From: Acanthaster planci
Taxonomy: Eukaryota; Echinodermata; Asteroidea; Valvatida; Acanthasteridae
Length of the DNA: 64,000 nucleotides
Assembly (NCBI RefSeq): GCF_001949145.1
Contig: NW_019091379.1
Location: 1,272,574-1,336,573, forward strand
Reading direction: 5' to 3'
Each line of letters starts with the position of its first letter. Position 1 is the first letter of the stretch. A program made the position numbers and the translations under genes. A model generated the notes under the pieces. The model was not told the origin of the DNA, did no database searches, and was given only the letters and a program-made list of their open reading frames with translations. Positions 54,201-64,000 of the stretch are shown here, in pieces.

Positions 54201-57200
54201 TTGACAATGGGAATATGATGAATTTTGTAGCTCTGCCAAGAAAATTCCTAACAGATTCTCCTCTGTCACACGGTGACTTAGACCCTCTGTTTATACTTTG
54301 ATACTTTTGCTAGTTGATTTTGTTTTGTTGACACAGTGGAATCGCCAACATTCATCCCAGCCTCTTGCCGCGATGGAGGGGGGCGTCCCCTATCAACCAT
54401 GCCATCCTGGAAGGGGACAACACGACGGGTGTTTCCATCATGAGAATCATGGCCAAGAGGTAAATGGAAGGGGTCATAGGTCACTGGGGTCAATTAGGGC
54501 CAATTTGGGGTTGAAGCCAGTCTAGGCTTGAGAAGATTGACACTAATTCCTCTTTGTCAACACCCAAGTAGGTTTCTGGTCTTAACTGGCAACCAGAACT
54601 CGAAGCTGTCACTGAGATGGGTTTATGCTTGTTTGCATGTGGCATTAGATGCATTGGATGCGGCAGTAGATGCATTGGATGCGTGCTTTTTGACCCAAAA
54701 CAAGTTCACAAAATGCAGCCTTCCTCTTGTTCACTTTTAGAAATACGAGAAACTGTTTCCCGATCCATTGGTTTGATGGAGAACTTCCTTTGTGATCTCT
54801 GTGTCTCACTGTGTCTGTTCTGATCAAGGTTTGATGTTGGCCCCATCCTCCTCCAAGAAAGCGTGGAGATTCCCGAGAGAAGCACAACAGAATCCTTGCA
54901 AGAAATCTTGGCCAGTAAAGGAGCAGATATGGTGAGTGGCATGATTCAAGCAACAGGCTCAATCACGTATGAAGCCAGGACTGTATAGACTTGTGGAACA
55001 GTTTGTTTGTACACTTTCAAAGTGCACTGTATCTCTTGCTTTGAGTACAGGCTATGGCGGCACATGTAGGAACAGGCTCTTAAAGTACAGATCAATGTTG
55101 TCCCATCATCTCCAAGTAGCATTAGAGGTGCAGAATTCAGTAAACGTTATTTGCAGGGAAGCCATATTTGATCGTGTCTCAAGAATCTATCCGTATTTGG
55201 TGTAATCTGTTAAATTTGGTGGTGTCAGGCTGTGGTAGGTTTGATTTTTTTTAAATATGGTGTATAACATTTAAATATAATGCATCACATATTTTAAATC
55301 GTGCACCAGAATAAAATGGCTCTAATTTGTAAGGAACATTCATTTCATTGCTTTCATTTTTATCGTTTGGTTTCCACAATAAAAAGAAATTAATGTCCTT
55401 TCAGTCTCATATGGCCAAATTTTGAGAATGAGGGCAATTCAAGGCGGCATCTTTCTCACATGCAAAACTTCTCAAAGCTCAGTTCCACTTCATCTCAAGG
55501 TCATGCTGGAGCCCCTTTCTTTCAGGTTGGGTCTGATGAGGTCCACCCACTACCAAATTACCGAGGTGTTGCAGTCTCCATCTTTAGCCTATGGAATTTT
55601 CTTCCTGGGGATTTGTGACAAATATGTGACACCACACTTCTTTTTTCAGTAGCGCAAAACGTGTCTGCTCGCACGTTTTCCTTATCCCTTCCTTTCAGTT
55701 GAGATGTCTTTCCTAGTGCCATCTAGACGAGTGCTTTGAATGTCATTAATTTGTTACTTACGAATCAATAATTGAATAAGTGATGTCTCAGTGACTTCGA
55801 TTTTCTGTCCTTTACATTTGGATCCTTTGCTGTTCAGATCCTGCAGGTTCTTGCTGACTTGCCGACATTCATAGCCAAGAGTAGAAAGCAGACCGACGAG
55901 GGGGTTACGTTGTGTGAGTAATGCAAAGCAGTGATCTGAGCTGGAAACTGATTGTCCTTGCTGAGCAGTATGAATAATTCAAGACTCTCAAAATTGTTAA
56001 CAATGGCAAACTGAAGTTGGTTAATATGAGTTTGAAGGTGTCTTCACCCGTTTCAGACAGGTGTTATAGTGTCGCGCCGAGCCAAATAGAATTAAGAACA
56101 TCTCAGGTCGGCCAAATTAAGTTTTGGTTTCAGACAGAAGAACTTAATGCATGTACATTTGCATTGGGTTTGGCTCATGAAAAGAGCAATGTCTGAAACC
56201 ATGTCGTTCTGGCGTCATTCCGACCGCCTCCTAGTGTCAATCTCTTGTGTGCATTGCTCTTAACTGTTTCAGACGTTGATCTTTAGCCGTACTTAATTCA
56301 AAATTTGCTTTTAAGTTGGCACGACTCTGGAAGGCCTGTCTGAAACAGGTGGTACTTTCCAAAAGTTCTCCTCATGCAAAACTTCTCAAAGTCAAAAAGG
56401 GAGTTGGTGAAGAAAATCCTTCTGTTTGATAAAAAAGATACATTTTCTCTTGAACTAAAAATACTTAGTTCACAGAATTAAAGCATCAAACTCTGGCGTC
56501 ATCCAAGGCAAGCTCTCTGCTCCCATGATTCAGAATTTTAATTCTTTAGATTGTACTTAAATGCACACACACAAGGTTCCATTTTATTTCATGCCTAATG
56601 GTGCAGGGGTTTGCTAGATACATCAGCTTTCCTGTTCATTTACATGCGCGTAATTTTGTCTACAAACTTTCTTGTGTTCATTTGAATGATGTGTTCTAGG
56701 TGGTAAGATCGTCGCCAGCATGTCCCTTATTAATTGGAACAAAAGTTGTTCAGAGATTGACAGGTTACATCGAGCCATCGGCCACCAGGTAAGTCATTTT
56801 CACCTCTTTATTTTTGGCATGCTCTTTGTTCTTTCCTTTGGGAGCGTTATTATTCCACCCTTTCTGTCTGTTCCATCCCTCATCCTCCTGTCCACTGTAA
56901 ACTTTTAATCAGAGCTGTCAGTGTACAGCTTGATTTAATTGTTACGGTTTATTATACATTTAAGAAATGAATTCATTGCAGTAGTAGAAATGGCTTCATG
57001 AGGCGACAGTTAAAAAAAATATTCATCTTGTGAAATTGTTGTTTCCATTGCAGGAATGTGAAGCATATAAAATATATAAATTATATAAAATGCCTGAATA
57101 AACCATTTTTGTGTCCAAGTCATCCTTGCGTGTTTCTCCTTCTGGCATAAAAGCTTGATGTTGAGTTTTCACATTCCAAGCTGCGTCTAAACGTTTGTCT

Positions 57201-60200
57201 TCATGAAGAGCCGTGACTCATGACGAGTGCACTGACTAAATCTAAAAATTATGCAGCAGCACTTCCAGCACATACGTGGTATGGTCACGTACAGTAGTTA
57301 TGATCACTCCCTTGAATACACCAAATTTTACGAGACCACATGATCGACGACCCACCAATCATAGGACGGGGATTTATTCAGGGACTGTGTAGTATCGGTA
57401 GTGTAGATGCTACTAATTGAATGCATGGAGCTGTTTTCTTTGGCTTGCAGTCATGTAATTGGTTTGAAATGTATTTCTCTCTTTTTGTCGTCAGTTTCCA
57501 CTTGAAACCAGCTGGCGAGGTAGCCAGATAAGGCTTAGCCAAATGGCCGATCCCAAGGACACAGCAGGTATGTATACATTGTAGTCCAAAGCTTTGGTGA
57601 AGCTTAATCTAAAACAACCCGATGAAAGCCTTGCTTGTCAGCTGTTGCAGTTGGTCCTCCTAACAGCATTACGGGCTGTGAGAACTTTGTGCTGAGCCAC
57701 TGTTGTGGGACAGTGACTCCATACAAAACCTAACACGTGGCTGTCCACCATAAGGATGGGTCATCAGGAATGTTTCCAATTCTACACTCTGGGCTTTTGT
57801 TCCCCCATATCCGTCCGAATCATTGCAGATAGTGTATTTGGGGAAGTTACAGTCAAACCCTTGGAAACCATTTCTGCACAATGCCTGTGTTCCACAGGCT
57901 TCAATGAGAATTTCCTAGATGGAGGCGATCATCCCTGGAACTCAGGAAATCGATGAATTTTTCTCCTTGGTTAAACCACCGCCCAATCACAGATTCGCAT
58001 TCAACCCCCATATCATGAGGCTAACAGGGTAATGAAACACACTCATCTATTGATGTCTTAAATAAAATGCAGTGAAATGACAGAGAATGGATATAACCAG
58101 GAATGTCTTTCAATTGGGTCAGAGCACAGTCAAACCTGCCGTTGCGGCCACCTTGCTGCGGCAGCCGCCTGGGTAAACTGGCCGCCTTTGGTCGGTCCTA
58201 GTCTCACTTAAACAAACCGTAACCACGTCTTGCTGTTGCAGCCACTGCGTAATGTGGCCTGTGGCCAACCCAGATCAAATCATTTGTATACAATTAAATT
58301 GCTCTGAAACCTGTGTACGCTGGCGTCAAAAAATGTACATGTATGTAGAGTTATGTAGATTTATTCTTGCGTCTCGAGAGCAAAAGAAATTAACATGAAG
58401 TCTTTGTTTCAGATTGATAAGATTGAGTTGATGAGTGGAATTAGATGTATATGCACAGATGGACGCACCTGTATGTGCATGTCTGTAATAGTCATGGGCG
58501 TGTACATGTACATGTGTACAGCCTTGCTGTAGTGACCACCTGCTGTAATGGCCATGTACAACCCATACCACGGGTGACCACTGTATCAAGGTTTGACTGT
58601 ATGTTATTAAGAAATCAGTCATTTGTGTCAAACTGATTTGACAAGTCAGTTGTTTGCACAAGTGACAGCCTGCTTTTTTTGTGGCCTCGAGCAAAGTATG
58701 ATCTATTGAGAAAACGTTCTGTGCTTTCCCTCTATGTATGTAGCGTGGGATATCGATGTCATCGATCCAGCATTAGGTGAAGTGTGTTACAACAAGGCAA
58801 ACCAACAGATCTGTGTACGGTGCAAGGTGAGCCAATGTCTGTTTGAGCAGTGAAGATGTTTGCAAAGAATTCTTTTCGGGTGATGTGCCCCCCCCCCAGA
58901 TACTGACCAATGGCCTGTCAGTGCGGAGGCTGTGTGTAGGGCTGTGCTTTCGTTACCTTAACCCAAAACAGATCTTCGCTGTGGTCACCAGTTGGAAGTT
59001 TTCACAACTTCGGTTATGCCTGTGTGGTGTCACGTTTCCCACAACACAAGAGCTGAAAGTCGGAGTTGGCTTATTGCCAGTTCAAAATGGCTGAAAATTC
59101 GCAGACAATTTTTGTATCATTTCAAAACTAACTAAATTATGGGCAATTCCATTGTTACGGACATTACGTTTGTATGCAATTTCCAGGTTTCAATTGATAA
59201 ACTGCCTATTCAGAGCTTGTCTGTACATTGGTGCCCATGATTATTGCTGTAGTCATACATAGTGTGGACCTCTGCACAAAAGACGTCCACATAATGCAAG
59301 GTATGATGGCGTTGTGTGGACATGCACATGTCCACTCAATGTTTCCCCCTCTCTGAAAACAGTGTCAGAGGCGTTTTGGGGTCAAGGTTATCCCTGGCAA
59401 AATGAAGAGGAACAGTCCAGGAAATCATCATCAAAAATCCAGCTCAAAGGAGTTATCCTAGTGGGAGAAAAAAGAGCATTTACCTTAACCACAGGAGAGC
59501 AAAGGAATGTCCACACTTCGTATGTAAAACAAGTGTTTCTGTGCAAACCGAGAGTTGTGAAAAAAAACCACAAGTCTGCTTGGTGGTGATTTGAACCCAC
59601 AAGTCCCTGGTCGCTATGCACCAAGTAGTAAATACTTGGTGGATTGCCAGTTTCTGTCAACGAGAGTCTCACACTTGTCCCCATGATCCTTGCTTGCTGC
59701 TGCTGGGATCGGCAAATGCAAAATACAGAATTTTGTTAAGGAAGTGCAATTATTGCAAAGCCTTGTGGATAATTTACTACCTCAAATGCTTTATGTGCAC
59801 AAGGACCTGTGTTATTTATATGTATTTAGTCAGTGAGGATTCAAAGAAATCACATTGTGCACATCCCAAGGAAATTAGCCCATCCTTCAGCACGCTTTCT
59901 TACCCTGACAAACCGTGCATTGTAGTCTCTGCAGTGGATGACCCTTCCCTGGTTCTCACGACCCTAGTAAAATCCAGTCTGTCACTTCCTTGGTACCCGT
60001 CGTGGCCCAAACAATGTGCATTGAGGGGTTGCAGCATTGGTAACAGTTTCCCGATACCCATTCCTCCTGCAGTAGTAAATGTTCAAAGTTTAAATATCTT
60101 TTGTTGTGGCTGCACAATATTGCTAATCTTTTGCAGGATGGCTGGGTGAGCTTTAGAGAAGTGACCTTGAAGAAAAAGATGACAGCGCAAGACTTCTATA

Positions 60201-60247
60201 ATGGTTACATGTCAGGACAGGATAGAGGCAGGCAGTATTTTGTGTAA
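51274..60247 (+). CDS. MTFMT: Mitochondrial methionyl-tRNA formyltransferase (10 exons, complete)
   Basis: Exons 51274-51566, 52873-52924, 53467-53642, 54337-54459, 54829-54931, 55838-55913, 56700-56788, 57495-57567, 58744-58826 and 60137-60247 join in phase into 392 residues (human 389). The enzyme transfers a formyl group from 10-formyl-THF to Met-tRNA for mitochondrial translation initiation. [14 protein letters not shown] is the start of the Rossmann domain. [19 protein letters not shown] and [19 protein letters not shown] carry the catalytic Asn and His, and RFDVGPIL carries the catalytic Asp. [18 protein letters not shown] and [20 protein letters not shown] form the C-terminal domain. 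The first 75 residues are Ser/Thr/Lys-rich and could include a mitochondrial presequence. The ATG at 51274 was chosen as the first in-frame start after a possible upstream acceptor; an upstream in-frame ATG at 51205 is possible. Confidence 0.95.
52159..52420. mobile_element. Foldback element with an internal 12-bp tandem array (MTFMT intron 1)
   Basis: The ends are inverted: CAGTGTTGCATTCGAGTCC on the left and its near complement, finishing ATACCACACTG, on the right. On the right-hand strand this reads CAGTGTGGTATTTGAGTCC and continues TCACAAGTCC. Inside the left arm, nine 12-bp units run from 52177 to 52284, alternating AGTCACAAGTCC and TTTCACAAGTCC. CAGTG ends resemble hAT-type termini, but an 8-bp target duplication is not clear. 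Confidence 0.7.
52177..52284. repeat. Tandem array of nine 12-bp units
   Basis: The units alternate AGTCACAAGTCC and TTTCACAAGTCC, so the higher-order period is 24 bp. Few point differences (AAGACC, AAGGCC) occur. Short array, no spacers. Confidence 0.9.
53190..53285 (+). mobile_element. tRNA-derived SINE, copy 2 (MTFMT intron 2)
   Basis: Matches copy 1 at 13240 over GGTAAGACATCTGCACT, GTTAGC, GGTTGTGGGTTCGAG and the tail (TTGTGAGTTTTTT...GCA). The B box is at 53239-53249. The right side of the T-arm has decayed (CCCCT instead of CCCAC), so it is an older copy. Confidence 0.7.
56045..56351. mobile_element. MITE with GTTTCAGACAGG ends (MTFMT intron 6)
   Basis: The left end reads CACCCGTTTCAGACAGG. 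The right end reads CCTGTCTGAAACAGGTG, its complement with one mismatch. The interior repeats TTTCAGAC words (56141, 56270) and has no coding. Length about 307 bp. Confidence 0.65.
58126..58600. mobile_element. MITE with ACAGTCAAACCT ends (MTFMT intron 8)
   Basis: The left end reads ACAGTCAAACCTGCCG. The right end reads AAGGTTTGACTGT followed by A, consistent with a TA site. The arms share GCGGCCAC/GTGACCAC and GTAATGGCC-like words. These ends are of the Tc1/mariner-pogo MITE type. Confidence 0.6.
59550..59690 (-). mobile_element. tRNA-derived SINE-like fragment (MTFMT intron 9)
   Basis: 59588-59597 is the complement of a B-box-like GGTTCAAATC. The flanking ACTTGTGG...CCACCAAG could form part of a T-arm. 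The A box is weak. This is a likely SINE remnant, less certain than the other copies. Confidence 0.35.
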
Positions 60248-60665
60248 CACTCCTCGTTGAAGCAGTGCATTTCTAATGACTCCTGTTATGGAGGGGCAAG
60301 AATACAGAGGGGATAATATTTCATATAACACCATGCCAGCGCATGCCACCAGATGTAGAGTACCATAAGGTAACCTTAACTCAGAGCTTGTATTGATGGC
60401 TGTAACACATAGAACGTGCAGCATTATACGTAATTCTGAAGTAGGAAGAAACTTTTGTTGAGATATGCTGGAGTAAAAAGTCAGTTTATTGCACTACGTA
60501 ATACACCCCAACACTTTTGGTCATGGTTGTATATCTATCATGTCGTAAAGAGGCTGATGTGAATGATCTTGTACCATGTCCATACTGACAAAGAAAATGT
60601 CACAGAGCTACTTCTTCCCTTTGAAACTAACTTGTACATTTTTCCCTTGAATTGAAACCAATGCC

Positions 60666-60671
60666 AATAAA
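60666..60671 (+). terminator. Poly(A) signal AATAAA of MTFMT
   Basis: A canonical AATAAA about 420 nt after the MTFMT stop codon, the first one downstream. It is followed by T/G-rich sequence (TTTGCTTGTGGTTG), as expected for a cleavage site. Confidence 0.6.
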
Positions 60672-63600
60672 AGTTTGCTTGTGGTTGAATTTAGAAACAC
60701 AGTTTTCTGTTCTCGTGTATCTTTTTTGATGACTCTTTGAAATCATGGCAAGCTTGACCTGTCATGGAAGCCAAGGCACAGATAGCTGGAAGACAAGATG
60801 TTTGTTTTACCAGGGCAGGCAATTGGATGGTCATTCCTCTTAGAGTTTTGGGGGAATGATCCCTCATCATGGATTAAGTATGGTGTAAAATACTTCTTGT
60901 TCGTAGTTTGGCGAAATAGTAATTCGCCTGGGCGGAATAGTAAAGCCTGTTCACACTTCAGGCGAAAGGGGAGCAAATACGATGTCCAGAAAAATTGCCG
61001 CGAAATTTTGCTCTGTTTGGAATGTGTTCAACTTTTGCGAATTCGTAACACGAATATTTGATTTTACAAATTTGCGCTCGTTTGGCTTTTGCGCCAAATA
61101 TGAAACGGCCTTTAATCCGCCCGCGGGCGAAAGAGTTAGGCCAAAATATTCTAATTTCAACTTTTATTTTGACTTGATATGCACGAACCCGTGTACTTTT
61201 TCCTTTAAAGCCACAAACTACGAAAGAACTCAAGTACACGTTTTTAAAAAGGCGAAGTATATTATATTTCAATTTTATTTTTTTTTTTTGCATTCGCTAT
61301 TCGAACTTTAAGCTTTGAAAACGGATTCGGTGGCGTTACGTTTGCGCCTAACTCCTATGAATCCACTTTCCTCGATTCTTCGATAAGCCCGTGCATTGCG
61401 GAAATTGGTATTAGTACAAACAGCGGGAATGGTTTCTTACCGACCCCGGGAAGCGCAGGCCATTTCCTACAAGCACTTGCACAAGTCGGCAGTGCCCCTT
61501 TTTCATTTTCGTTAATTTTATTTTTACCATGGTAAGGTTTTCTTCAATTCTAAATCCATTACACTTCTTAACATGCGCTGAAACTTAAGTCTCGCTTCGT
61601 TGACTAGATGCAGTTCTCCGCCAGGCAAGTAATTTAAAATGTAATAAGACTTTATATCAGAAACCGTCTGCAGAGGGCCTTGACTGGAGAAACCCAAACA
61701 AATGAAATTGGTTTCTTTTATGTTGTTTGATCAAGGAGTATAAATCTGTCAGGTCATATTTGTCAGTCTGCCCGTCGGTCAGATTGGCCATGTTATTATG
61801 CCATTGAAGCAAATGGATGATGAATGTGCGAACATAATGCATACACTGCTGATGACATTTTTTCGGGGGAGTCAAAACATTTTTCGAACGTCTTTAGAAC
61901 CTTTTGTGAAATCTGAGGGGCGATAAATAAATTTCGGGGCTTTTTTGTCTGAGATTTTTCGCGAGGGGGGGGTTCAGTCTGGTGATCTTTTTTAATTTTG
62001 CGGAGAAGCGGAAACAATGAACACATTACATGACACAATTGTTTACAGTGGAATTGGTGCACTTCCTTTATTCCTGTTTTAGAGAGGGGGGTTCGAACCA
62101 CCCCCCCATTCTGGCTTTGAGCAGGAAGGGAAAAAAGAAAATGCCCCCAACAAAATCATTCATTACGGGTTGATTATAATTTTTATCTTTAAATACCCCT
62201 AGGGGAATAGCTCCAGACCCTTCCCCAGATCCGCCAGTGTGAAGAAATTGTGTTCATGAAATGAATTCAAGGCCTAGGTCTTGGTACCTGCTAAACTTGT
62301 GCCCTCTGATGAGAGTTTTGGAAGTAACCTCCAGCAACACCTGTTCTCAGAATCTTCAGCCTCCTCGAAGCGAATATTAAGTTGCCCCAGATAAAGATAA
62401 TTCGCGCAGGTGGGCCTCTTCTATAGCACATGTGTAGTCTTAGGTCGTGTCCGAAACGGGCTTCCCGAGCTACGGCTAGGTCTATTTTCTGCGCATCTCC
62501 ACACATTTCCAATGAAGCGAAGACCTAGACCTAGCTCTAGACAAGAGATTTGGATGTGGCCTTAGTCTAGATCCCGCCTGTCAGAGACAGTCCTCCATGG
62601 TCTAATATTGATAATATCTTGATAACCCACTGTTGCTAGTGCAGTTCTTGATCGCAATACTTTTGATAAAACTCACTTTTGCTAGAAAACCCCGCAATAT
62701 TGTAAATGGGGCGGCTGAAGAATGAGTTCTAAAAGCAAAACTTTACGATTCCGTTAAGCATTGGCCTTGTGGGTCAAAGTCTTGGCCTTGAGAATCAAAA
62801 CCTTTGCTCCAGCACTGGCTTGTGCTCAGTCTGACATGTGAAATGACATAAACGGTGACGTGATCATGTAATTTATGAAAAAAATGAATATTCATTGACA
62901 ACCATCTTGCATCTTTATCCGAATAACATTTTGACAATCTGAATTTGCATCTTTTAATTAAAGGATAGCTGCAATCAATTCGTTTTAATGTAAACGTTCG
63001 AAATGCAGCTGTTGTCGCACTTAACCTTACTTTCAACTTCTGTTTTACTATTTTTTTCCGTCTAGGCCTATATTGTTTTTATGCTAACGAGTATTTCCCT
63101 ATGAGACCCGAGTTGGACCAAGAGAGGGCGCAGTTTTCCCAGCAACGCAAGCTCATCTGGTATATAGGAACTGCATTTCGCTGGTTCACAAACGACTATG
63201 ACATGGATGCGTTACTGTCGCATCGCTACCAACGAAATTAGCCCTCCAGACCAATAATGACTTCAAATACATGAGGGGGTTTTCTGCTCAAAGCAGATTG
63301 ATAAGTAAAACTGTGTTGCTATCTCAGCCTTTAATATAACATTGGTCTGTGTGCAGAAAGTCCTACGTATTTGTAGATTTTGGTGGACTGAATCTTTTCT
63401 TGTTTGTTGATTCGTTGTTGTTTATGCTCACATCAATAACCAAACATCATTCCCTTTCTCAGAAATGTTTTCGATGAGTAAAGTTTGGGTTCATAAACAG
63501 AAAAAACATATGCAATGAAGTATGTCTTCCCTGGATGACTTCACAGCAACACGCAAGTTCAGTTAAGCATGGATAATTCATGTGTTTAAACGTTGTCCCT

Positions 63601-64000
63601 TGTGCTTCTTTAATCAAGTAGGAATGTAAAAGAGTTTTCATACTTTGGAGAAGGGAACTTGGTTGCAGAAAAAATGCGTCTCAGAAAAGTCATAGCAATT
63701 ACACTTTGAAACAAGGAGATTCTTATCAGCTAGTGTCTCAAATGTTGATGAATTTTGTTAGAAAGCTCCGCAAAAGAGATATCATTGATTGCATGTGAAG
63801 AAACAACACCCCTTTTGAGGCGTATAAGTTTCGAAACTTTTTTACAACTTGAACATTTCCAAGAACCAACAGGGAATGCGAATTACTTATAATAATTTAA
63901 TAGTGCATTAAGATTGGAAAGATTAACACCAAGATCTTCATGATAGTTATAATTTGTATTCAAAATGGAGAGTTAGAGTCTCTTAAAAACTTATTCCCGA
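60672..64000. other. Intergenic DNA downstream of MTFMT
   Basis: No confident gene. Contents: a repeat at 60945-61115 related to 35895-36080, G- or C-run tracts near 61960 and 62095, an inverted-repeat element at 62436-62568, and a 46-codon frame at 63101-63241. The last 700 bp are AT-rich with nothing recognisable. Confidence 0.45.
62436..62568. mobile_element. Small inverted-repeat element (MITE-like)
   Basis: The left side AGTCTTAGGTCGTGTCCGAA...GCTACGGCTAGGTCT corresponds to the complement of the right side AGACCTAGACCTAGCTC...GGATGTGGCCTTAGTCT. Arms of about 45 bp at roughly 75 percent identity. No coding. Confidence 0.5.

Overview
The window is nuclear DNA from a metazoan. It holds multi-exon genes with GT-AG introns, long introns, degraded LINE and Ty3/gypsy copies, tRNA-derived SINEs and many short inverted-repeat DNA transposons. 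The very frequent TACATGTA-type words and the repeat mixture suggest a marine invertebrate deuterostome (amphioxus, hemichordate or echinoderm). That placement is inference; I cannot name a species. The assembly has one 45-N gap (22004-22048) and single Ns at 5352, 9466 and 49623.

Layout. (1) 79-4056, minus: the first five coding exons of IFT54/TRAF3IP1, running off the left edge. (2) 5126 to about 27860, plus: a complete hnRNP A/B-type gene with two RRMs, a glycine-rich tail, an M9-like PY-NLS and an unusual Met/Gly/Asn tail; it appears to have introns in its 3' UTR. Its intron 5 contains a broken gene for a P2X7 C-terminal (ballast) domain protein (16733-18843). (3) 27.9-35.2 kb: no gene recognised. 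(4) 35273-47676, minus: a METTL27-like SAM methyltransferase with four shared downstream exons and two paralogous candidate first exons (47533-47676 and 42615-42749). (5) 44.2-45.7 kb: decayed LINE; 48.2-49.15 kb: decayed Ty3/gypsy fragment with a PHD-like finger, an H2C2 finger and part of an integrase core. (6) 51274-60247, plus: complete ten-exon MTFMT (mitochondrial methionyl-tRNA formyltransferase), poly(A) signal at 60666. (7) 60.7-64 kb: no confident gene.

The genes are unrelated housekeeping functions (ciliary transport, RNA processing, methyl transfer, mitochondrial translation initiation), and nothing suggests an operon-like system. The unusual content is in the hnRNP tail and its 3' UTR structure, the duplicated METTL27 first exon, the nested ballast-domain pseudogene, and the inverted-repeat elements. 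The clearest of these is a Mutator-like MITE with an apparent 9-bp target-site duplication and a second element nested in its left end. All exon joins were made by eye from splice sites, phase and family similarity; no search or transcript data were available.
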